From contig CAJUCZ010000029.1 in assembly GCA_910585375.1 (NCBI GenBank), positions 1 to 19,804 on the forward strand: DNA of 19,804 nt, read 5' to 3'. The notes under the pieces are model-generated. The model was not told the DNA's origin. It made no database searches and was given only the letters and a program-made list of their open reading frames with translations. A program made the translations under genes and the position numbers. This document shows, piece after piece, positions 15,157-19,804 of this stretch (within the stretch, counting starts at the first letter, position 1; every line of letters begins with the position of its first letter). This DNA is from an uncultured Alphaproteobacteria bacterium. GTDB lineage: Bacteria > Pseudomonadota > Alphaproteobacteria > RF32 > CAG-239.

Positions 15157-15540
15157 AAATTTTTTATTTCCGATCTGCCCGGCAAGCGGCAGCCGAATGT
15201 CGGCAGAGCACCCGGCGGATTCCCTCTCCTTTCTTTCCCTTATCTCCCCGTTTTCTCTCCTCTCTCTCCTGCTTCCCCGTTCCTTTTTTTCTCCGCCCCT
15301 GTTTATTTTGCGCTTCCCGTCCCGTTCCCTTTTCTCACTCCGTTTTTTCCTCTCATTCCACACTCCTCACCACCTTCTTTTTCTTTCCCCGCCTTTTTCC
15401 CCCTCACCCTTGTCCCTTTTGTTCTCCGCTCTCTTTCCGCCCTATCACTCCCCGCACCTTCTTCTCCGCTTCCCGTTCTCTGTCTCTCCTCTCTTTTCCG
15501 CCCCATTTTGTCGGCGTTTTTCTTTTTTTATTTTCTAGTT
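15157..15540 (+). other. Polypyrimidine tract after ftsI, possible Rho-utilisation region
   Basis: From about 15217 to 15540 the plus strand is nearly free of purines: 40 A or G in the 300 bases 15241-15540 by hand count (~13%), with long CTCTC and CCCTTT runs. RNA from ftsI would be C/U-rich and unstructured, the kind of segment Rho loads onto. No intrinsic terminator follows the ftsI stop. The open frame through it gives a Ser/Phe/Pro/Leu low-complexity product and I do not call it a gene. Confidence 0.6.
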
Positions 15541-15541
15541 T

Positions 15542-15560
15542 TGGTTTCTTCATAGAGTTG
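15542..15560. repeat. Short direct repeat at the outer edge of the module (copy B)
   Basis: Identical over 19 bases to 1-19. The tract that follows is related in its layout (GTTACTTTT, then a hairpin, then ccaaaaat) but the hairpin arms differ from copy A. Confidence 0.8.
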
Positions 15561-15585
15561 TTTATTTTTTATTGTTACTTTTTGA

Positions 15586-15612
15586 CTGCCAAAAAGGCCG
15601 GGAGGCCGGCAG
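15586..15612. repeat. Nested hairpin in the repeat region (copy B)
   Basis: Outer arms CTGCC/GGCAG (15586-15590, 15608-15612) and inner arms GGCC/GGCC (15596-15599, 15604-15607) around a four-base loop. It occupies the place of the 32-59 hairpin in copy A. Confidence 0.5.
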
Positions 15613-15697
15613 CCAAAAATAAAAAGGCAGCCCTACGCTCATTTGCTAAGGTTTCAGAGCAAAATTAATCTCGCTACGCTCTCTACCATTGTGCTTC

Positions 15698-15769
15698 ACT
15701 TTCGGTTTTTGCTCCAAAACCTAAGCCATTCGCAAAGGGCACCCAAACCGTGCCGGACGGGGGAATGGT
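15698..15769. repeat. Repeat module D, copy B
   Basis: Near-identical to 254-326. Here it comes before module C, the reverse of copy A, although both keep the same strand orientation. Confidence 0.85.
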
Positions 15770-15771
15770 GT

Positions 15772-15857
15772 TTTTAATTTCCTCTTTTTCACAAAGACTA
15801 AGAAGTACTCGTTAAAGGACAATTCAACTCTCCCAATCCCTCTCACTCATGAGAGGG
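15772..15857. repeat. Repeat module C, copy B
   Basis: Near-identical to 155-240, including the 8-bp CTCA-loop hairpin at 15838-15857. Confidence 0.85.
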
Positions 15858-15893
15858 GATAAAGGTGTTTCAAGGCACTGTGCCGGTTGGGAG

Positions 15894-15925
15894 ATGGATT
15901 GCCGGATTGAAGTCCGAGGGTGACA
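15894..15925. repeat. Decayed half of the palindromic repeat element
   Basis: Matches the right half of the 363-454 element (atggattgccgga..gaagtccg..tgaca), but the inner arm is mutated and the left half is absent. Confidence 0.6.
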
Positions 15926-16008
15926 ATAAAAAAAAGAAACAGGATGACAAGAAAAAAAGAGCCCGAGGGTGACCGGTACGGCGGACGAACGGCGGCGCAC
16001 GTTTTATG

Positions 16009-16088
16009 CGGTGCCATGATATCCGCGGTCGGGAGGTCACACCCAGTGGGTGAGGCGTCAGTTTGTACGGTGCCACGAGACCCGCGGT
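16009..16088. repeat. Pair of 21-bp imperfect direct repeats, GC-rich
   Basis: CGGTGCCA..GA.A.CCGCGGT occurs at 16009-16029 and 16068-16088 with 18 of 21 bases identical. Between them is a short ACCCA/TGGGT hairpin. The block is more GC-rich than its surroundings and has no counterpart in copy A. No gene is supported in 15541-16165. Confidence 0.6.
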
Positions 16089-16134
16089 GCTACGGAGGAA
16101 GTGTGATAGAGTTTCTGCTTTGAACAGAAAAAAT

Positions 16135-16164
16135 AAAAAAGCGGGAGATCAATCCCGCTTTTTT
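16135..16164 (-). terminator. Terminator of the 86-aa gene, copy B (bidirectional)
   Basis: Arms aaaaaagcggga (16135-16146) and complement (16153-16164) with a six-base loop; the stem is the same as at 461-490, the loop differs. It begins two bases after the gene's stop codon. Confidence 0.85.
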
Positions 16165-16165
16165 G

Positions 16166-16426
16166 TTACTGCCAAGGATAATCTTTGGCGTCGACAAGTT
16201 TTATTTCAAACACCTTATCCAGAAAGGAAAACAAATACACATATTCTTCCATTCTCACATGGCTGGTATTTCTTTTTAATTTTTCTATCCGGCCTTCAAA
16301 AAAATCTATATGATCCGCTAATTCCGTACTTGTTAAGCCCTGTTCCGTCATTATCCGGTTTAATTCCTTATTACAATAACTCCGGAAGGTTTTATACCAT
16401 TCTTTTCTATATTTTCTTGATAACAT
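16166..16426 (-). CDS. 86-aa HTH-like protein downstream of a structured RNA, copy B
   Basis: Paralogue of the 493-753 product, same length without gaps and 74% identical. The most constant parts are MLSRKYRK, the IMTE.GLTS.EL helix-turn, HIDF.EGRIEKL, YLFSF.DKVFEIKL and the final PWQ. Variable sites cluster at ~9-20 and 54-58. The even length, conservative exchanges and shared flanking signals argue for a functional gene, not a relic. Its ATG has GGAGC 9 bases upstream, and the leader RNA terminator ends 25 bases before. It lies downstream of the ABC-F gene on the same strand. The function is not recognised; a small Xre-like nucleic-acid-binding regulator is the best guess. Confidence 0.87.
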   Translation of the reverse strand: MLSRKYRKEWYKTFRSYCNKELNRIMTEQGLTSTELADHIDFFEGRIEKLKRNTSHVRMEEYVYLFSFLDKVFEIKLVDAKDYPWQ

Positions 16427-16435
16427 TTTATTTTC

Positions 16436-16440
16436 GCTCC
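16436..16440 (-). promoter_or_regulatory. Ribosome-binding site with complementary anti-SD in the leader (copy B)
   Basis: GGAGC (16440-16436) can pair with GCTCC (16484-16480) just 5' of the terminator stem, exactly as in copy A, although the bases around both elements have diverged. Confidence 0.6.
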
Positions 16441-16451
16441 TTGATTTTGTT

Positions 16452-16478
16452 AAAACAAAACCACCCGATAAAGGGTGG
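16452..16478 (-). terminator. Intrinsic terminator closing the structured RNA, copy B
   Basis: Six-bp stem CCACCC/GGGTGG (16478-16473, 16466-16461), six-base loop, then TTTTGTTTT. The stem differs from copy A by compensatory changes, but the U-tract and following palindrome are identical. Confidence 0.8.
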
Positions 16479-16606
16479 CGGAGCTGAAAAACTGTATAAC
16501 GCAGTCATCCTTATTCGACGTACAAACACGCTTATATCGGGACACTCCGCCGGAGCGGAATTTTGTTATATGATGTTTTTCAGACACCACAGCCAATCTC
16601 TTGGCT
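16452..16606 (-). ncRNA. Structured, pseudoknotted leader RNA, copy B
   Basis: The inferred transcript is ~155 nt, the same length as copy A. P1 is CAGCCAA/UUGGCUG with a GAGA loop (16607-16590). P2 is GGUGU/ACAUC (16588-16584, 16576-16572). P3 is UAUAAC/GUUAUA (16570-16565, 16500-16495). P4 is UUCCGC/GCGGAG with a UCCG loop (16560-16545). P5 is UGUCC/GGAUG (16544-16540, 16510-16506), with internal loop AUAAG / UCGAAU and an apical CGUG/UACG hairpin. P6 is GACUG/CAGUU enclosing the P3 strand. Pairing partners change together relative to copy A in P1, P3, P4, P5, the apical hairpin and the terminator, which is strong evidence that the structure itself is selected. Confidence 0.77.
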
Positions 16607-16612
16607 GCGGCT

Positions 16613-16643
16613 ATTATCATAAAGTATTATAAAGATTTTGCAA
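16613..16643 (-). promoter_or_regulatory. Promoter of structured RNA, copy B
   Basis: TTGCAA (16643-16638), 19 bases, GATAAT (16618-16613): same arrangement as copy A, with the start predicted at the foot of P1. Its -35 flank reaches the stop codon of the ABC-F gene. Confidence 0.55.
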
Positions 16644-16652
16644 GCGGATTTT

Positions 16653-18464
16653 CTAGCCGTTTTCCAATTCGTCTTTGAGCATTTGGATTTCCAGCCACTC
16701 GTTTTCCTTATTTTCGATTTCTTTTTGCAGTTCTGCCAGTTTGGCACTCAATTCTGCAAAACGGGCGGGGTTTTTGGCATATAAATCCGGATCGGACAAT
16801 TCTTCTTCACAGGCGCCGATTGCTTCTTCGGCCTTGGCGATTTCCTGAGGCAAGACTTCCAGCAGGCGTTGCTGTTTATAACTCAGTTTTGCCGTTTTTT
16901 TATTTTCCGGCTCCGGCTTTTTTTCAACCTTTTTGGCGGCTGTTTTTTTCTCCGGCATTTTTTCGGCCTTTTCCTGCAGCTTTTGCAGCAAGTCCGAATA
17001 GCTGCCGGCATGTTCATAAACCGTTCCGTCACCTTTCATATAAATCACCGAGCTGACAACACGGTCAAGAAAATCGCGGTCATGGCTGACAATCAGCACC
17101 GTACCCTGATAATCATCCAGCACTTCCTGCAACAAATCCAGCGTGTCCATATCCAGATCATTGGTCGGTTCGTCCAAGACCAGAAAATTTGACGGTTTGG
17201 CCAGTGACACCGCCAGCATCAGACGGTTTTTCTCACCGCCGGAAAGCGCCGAAACGGGACAATTGGCCTGGTCCGGACGAAACAGAAAATCCTTCAGATA
17301 AGCCACGACATGACGGTACTGTCCGCGCACAAAAATATGATCGCCTTTGTCGCACAGGGTCTGCCACAATGTTTTTTTCAAATCCAGCGTTATGCGGTTT
17401 TGGTCAAAATAAACTTCTTCAAGGTTTTTGCCGATCCGAACGGACCCGCCATCGGGTTCAAGCCTTTTGGTCAGCAGTTTAATCAGCGTGGTTTTGCCGG
17501 CGCCGTTCGGACCGACAATGCCGATTTTGTTGCCTTTGATAATACGGGTGGAAAAATCTTTTACAATCTCGCGACTGCCGAACGCCTTGCACAGATGTTT
17601 GGCCTCGATCACCATTTTTGAACGAAAATCGCCTTCTTCCACGTTCAGGTTAACGCTGCCAATCTGCTTAATCTGCTCTTTACGCTCCTGCCGCAACTGC
17701 TGTAACCGGCGCAACCTGCCCATATTGCGTTTGCGGCGGGCGGTCACGCCTTTATGCAGCCATTCGGTTTCTTCCTCAATTTTTTTGTTCAGATATTTCT
17801 GTTCGACAATCTCCTGATCAATCACCTGCGTCTGCCATTCTTCAAAGAACTTAAAGCCTTTGTTGTTGCGGCGGAGAATGCCGCGGTCAAGCCAGAATGT
17901 GGTTTGCGATACGTTACTCAAAAACATGCGGTCATGCGAAATCAGCACGACAGCGCCGGCAAAACTTTTGATAATTTTTTCAAGTTTTTCAATTGCGGCA
18001 ATATCCAGATGGTTGGTCGGCTCGTCAAGCAACAGAATATCCGGTTCGCCGATTAGGGCTTTGGCAAGAGCGGCTTTGCGACGTTCACCGCCGGAAGACT
18101 GTTCCGGATGCTGTGACTCGGCAATTCCGAATTCGGCAATCAGAATATCTGCCTTATAATCCAAATTTTCGTCATTTTGCGGCAGGCCGGATTTGACAAC
18201 GTCGCGCAGGGTCTGATATCCGGAAAAGTCAGGCTCCTGCGGCATATAAGAGATTTTGACGCCGGGCTGGATAAATATCTCGCCCGAATCGGCTTCCATG
18301 ACGCCTGAAACGACTTTTAACAAGGTTGATTTGCCCGAACCGTTGCGCCCGACCAGCGAGATTTTATCGCCGCGGTTGATATACAAGTCAACATTGCTGA
18401 ACAACTGATTTGCGCCAAAACTGAGCGCGGCGCCTTTTATAGTATAAATCGGAGCTTCGGCCAT
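16653..18464 (-). CDS. uup: ABC-F ATPase, Uup type
   Basis: This soluble tandem ABC ATPase has no membrane domain; ABC-F proteins act on ribosomes, and Uup has been linked to ribosome function and precise transposon excision. First cassette: Walker A GRNGSGKST (39-47), signature SSGGERRKA, Walker B ILLLDEPTNHLD. The basic inter-domain linker (WLHKGVTARRKRNMGRLRRLQ) is typical of ABC-F. Second cassette: GPNGAGKTT, LSGGEKNRL, FLVLDEPTNDLD. A Lys/Glu-rich tail and C-terminal coiled coil (~520-603) as in Uup completes it; the 603-aa length is in range. Choice of Uup over other ABC-F branches is moderate. It starts 15 bases after the TerB-like gene and is likely cotranscribed. Confidence 0.93.
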   Translation of the reverse strand: MAEAPIYTIKGAALSFGANQLFSNVDLYINRGDKISLVGRNGSGKSTLLKVVSGVMEADSGEIFIQPGVKISYMPQEPDFSGYQTLRDVVKSGLPQNDENLDYKADILIAEFGIAESQHPEQSSGGERRKAALAKALIGEPDILLLDEPTNHLDIAAIEKLEKIIKSFAGAVVLISHDRMFLSNVSQTTFWLDRGILRRNNKGFKFFEEWQTQVIDQEIVEQKYLNKKIEEETEWLHKGVTARRKRNMGRLRRLQQLRQERKEQIKQIGSVNLNVEEGDFRSKMVIEAKHLCKAFGSREIVKDFSTRIIKGNKIGIVGPNGAGKTTLIKLLTKRLEPDGGSVRIGKNLEEVYFDQNRITLDLKKTLWQTLCDKGDHIFVRGQYRHVVAYLKDFLFRPDQANCPVSALSGGEKNRLMLAVSLAKPSNFLVLDEPTNDLDMDTLDLLQEVLDDYQGTVLIVSHDRDFLDRVVSSVIYMKGDGTVYEHAGSYSDLLQKLQEKAEKMPEKKTAAKKVEKKPEPENKKTAKLSYKQQRLLEVLPQEIAKAEEAIGACEEELSDPDLYAKNPARFAELSAKLAELQKEIENKENEWLEIQMLKDELENG

Positions 18465-18479
18465 GGCTTCACCGGAAAA

Positions 18480-18896
18480 CTAAATATCTTCCTCAACCAG
18501 ACGGTTGCCGTCAACCTGCCATTCCAGCCCTCTGGCCGCCCACAGAAAAAAGTCGTCCACTTTTTCAGACTTTATGCCGACGGCTGCGCAAATGTCATAA
18601 ATATTGTGCATTTCAGAATCGGTCAGATCATGATCGGCGAGGGTCATAAGAATCATGTCGCGGACAATAAAGCGCTTAATTTTTATGCTGTGGATTTTGG
18701 CAAGCATGGCAATCAGGTCTTCCGGCGCCCTGACTTTTTTTATCTGAGCCAGCGGGATTTTGACCTCGCGCGCCTTATTCTTCATAAATTCGCGGCGTTG
18801 TTCGCTTTTGGTATCTCCGGCGGTCAGGACATAAGACAAAGCGGAAAGGTATGTTTGTTTGTCGTTTTCGTTCCAGGCATCAAGCACTTGATTCAT
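18480..18896 (-). CDS. TerB-like helical protein
   Basis: A 138-aa soluble, all-helical protein. The segment MILMTLADHDLTDSEMHNIYDICAAVGI resembles the TerB/DjlA-N acidic helical fold, where an Asp/Glu-rich loop follows a helix, but the match is by eye. Function is unknown. ATG at 18896 with GAGAAG upstream. It leads a two-gene transcript into the ABC-F gene and is divergent from flbT. The 138-base AT-rich spacer holds the promoters for both directions, which I cannot place exactly. Confidence 0.85.
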   Translation of the reverse strand: MNQVLDAWNENDKQTYLSALSYVLTAGDTKSEQRREFMKNKAREVKIPLAQIKKVRAPEDLIAMLAKIHSIKIKRFIVRDMILMTLADHDLTDSEMHNIYDICAAVGIKSEKVDDFFLWAARGLEWQVDGNRLVEEDI

Positions 18897-19034
18897 ATTT
18901 CTTCTCTTTATCTGATAAAACTAAGTTTACCTTATAACAAATAAAATAAAGATTTGCAAAAAAAATAATTTTATTATAATTTATTAATTATTGATTAAGC
19001 GTTTGGCTTAAAATAACACCGTAAGGAGAACGAC

Positions 19035-19436
19035 ATGCCTTTGAAAATTGAACTGAAGCCGCACGAGAGCATTATTATCGGCGCATCCCTGATTACCAAT
19101 GACGGAGAAAGAACCCGCTTTTATATTGACGGCAACGTTCCCATCCTGCGCGAGAAATTCATTATGCGGGAGAAAGAGGCCAATACGCCGTCCAAACGCG
19201 TTTATTTTGTTGTTCAGCAGATGTATTTGGAAAAAGGTAACAAAGAGTTGCAGAATCTTTATGTGGAATACGTCCGCGATTTGCAAAACGCCGCTCCGAG
19301 CCTGATTCCGTATATTATGCCCGTGAGCGAAAATATTTTGAAAAACGAGTATTATGCCGCAATCAAATGTGCCGGCAAGCTTGTGGAAAAAGAAACCGAA
19401 TTTTTCGGAAAAACGCTGAGCGGCAAGGCGGAATAG
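19035..19436 (+). CDS. flbT: FlbT, flagellin post-transcriptional regulator
   Basis: FlbT is an alphaproteobacterial protein that binds the 5' untranslated region of flagellin mRNA; in Caulobacter it destabilises fljK mRNA until the hook is built, while in some relatives it is an activator. Recognisable are the opening MPLKIELKPHESIIIGA, the beta-rich part with TRFYIDGNVPILREK, and the helical half with VYFVVQQMYLE. The 133-aa length is usual. ATG at 19035 has AAGGAG 7 bases upstream. A terminator follows, then the flagellin promoter, so the regulator and its probable target lie side by side. The usual partner flaF is not in the window. Confidence 0.94.
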   Translation: MPLKIELKPHESIIIGASLITNDGERTRFYIDGNVPILREKFIMREKEANTPSKRVYFVVQQMYLEKGNKELQNLYVEYVRDLQNAAPSLIPYIMPVSENILKNEYYAAIKCAGKLVEKETEFFGKTLSGKAE

Positions 19437-19463
19437 ACTTTAATTTTTGCTTTTATCCAACAA

Positions 19464-19490
19464 GGCCCTTACTTTTGAGGGTCTTTTTTT
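19464..19490 (+). terminator. Terminator of flbT
   Basis: Seven-bp stem ggccctt/tgagggtc-type (19464-19470, 19477-19483, two G-T pairs), six-base loop, then seven Ts. Confidence 0.8.
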
Positions 19491-19659
19491 ATTATTTACA
19501 CCGACTCGTAAAAATATTAGGCATATGTTAATAAATAAAGGGTATTCTTTCAGACAGATTAGATTTTCCGCCTGAGTACGGAAAAAATAATTTTAGAGCT
19601 ATTGACTTGAAATATCTTGATAAATGCTTATATCTGCAAATATCAGAAGAAAAATTAAG

Positions 19660-19688
19660 TTGATAGTAACCTGAATTTATGATATATT
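19660..19688 (+). promoter_or_regulatory. Promoter of the flagellin gene
   Basis: TTGATA (19660-19665), 17 bases, TATATT (19683-19688). It looks like a housekeeping-type promoter; I see no sigma-54 GG/GC pair. It predicts a leader of roughly 72 bases. The rest of 19491-19659 is AT-rich with no gene. Confidence 0.5.
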
Positions 19689-19697
19689 AAATCTTGT

Positions 19698-19743
19698 ATT
19701 GTCAGAAAGACAATCACATGGTTTTAACCTGACACGTTATGTG
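19698..19743 (+). promoter_or_regulatory. Two hairpins in the flagellin leader, candidate FlbT target
   Basis: Hairpin 1: ATTGTC/GACAAT around AGAAA (19698-19714). Hairpin 2 follows directly: outer CACAT/ATGTG (19715-19719, 19739-19743) with inner GGTT/AACC (19720-19723, 19726-19729). They fill most of the predicted leader upstream of the ribosome site GGAG. Confidence 0.5.
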
Positions 19744-19766
19744 TTCCACAGAATTGGAGAAAAAAA

Positions 19767-19804
19767 ATGGCTGATATTTCACTTACTGCAAGCATGCGTT
19801 CTAA
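19767..19804 (+). CDS. Flagellin, N-terminal fragment cut by the window edge
   Basis: Only the first twelve codons are present (MADISLTASMRS). This start is typical of flagellins in Rhodospirillales-like alphaproteobacteria, where the N-terminal helix forms the filament core. The ATG has TTGGAGA about 8 bases upstream. The neighbouring flbT and the structured leader support the call. The rest of the gene lies beyond 19804. Confidence 0.8.
   Translation, partial: MADISLTASMRS

Noticed and set aside
15071..15538. 155-codon open frame across the end of ftsI and the pyrimidine tract
   Set aside because: The translation is Ser/Phe/Pro/Leu low complexity caused by base composition, and its start lies inside ftsI in another frame.
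16063..16632. 189-codon open frame on the plus strand
   Set aside because: Antisense to the 86-aa gene and its RNA, whose structure, promoter and terminator all read on the minus strand.

Overview
The window looks like a chromosomal segment of a flagellated alphaproteobacterium of moderate GC content. Three things point there. The order prmC - DUF4167 gene - clpB is typical of that class. FlbT is an alphaproteobacterial flagellin regulator. The partial flagellin at the right edge begins with a MADISLTAS-type N-terminus known from Rhodospirillales-like bacteria. A palindromic repeat of the 'gggcttgacccg' kind common in alphaproteobacteria also occurs. The genus cannot be fixed from the sequence.

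Layout. 1-1003: shuffled short repeats, then a minus-strand module of a 156-nt structured RNA with its own promoter and terminator, followed by an 86-codon gene. 1004-10074: a long minus-strand run of asnS, a small secreted protein, rpoH, a 67-aa protein, prmC, a DUF4167 protein, a membrane metallophosphoesterase, clpB and a clpB-overlapping unknown gene. 10212-11263: a SlyB-like lipoprotein (+) and a membrane-anchored unknown (-), sharing a terminator. 11499-15156: the start of the division/cell-wall cluster, mraZ-rsmH-ftsL-ftsI (+), behind a four-repeat MraZ operator. The cluster stops after ftsI instead of continuing into murE. 15157-16652: a ~320-bp polypyrimidine tract, then a second copy of the repeats and of the RNA plus 86-aa-protein module. 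16653-18896: an ABC-F ATPase (Uup type) and a TerB-like protein (-). 19035-19804: flbT and the start of a flagellin gene (+).

The strongest candidate for something undescribed is the duplicated RNA/86-aa module (493-973 and 16166-16643). The two proteins are 74% identical by hand count (64/86). The two leaders differ widely in primary sequence but keep the same series of helices through compensatory changes: P1, P2, a long-range P3 that forms a pseudoknot with the loop of P6, P4, P5 and a terminator. In both copies an unpaired GCUCC upstream of the terminator is complementary to the GGAGC ribosome-binding site. The picture is a cis-acting attenuator or riboregulator for a small helix-turn-helix-like protein, carried in at least two repeat-flanked copies.

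Other readable regulation includes a heat-shock-type promoter before clpB, with the sigma-32 gene rpoH 3 kb away. The flagellin gene has a promoter and a hairpin-rich leader next to flbT, whose known target in Caulobacter is a flagellin leader. The pyrimidine tract after ftsI may serve as a Rho loading site.
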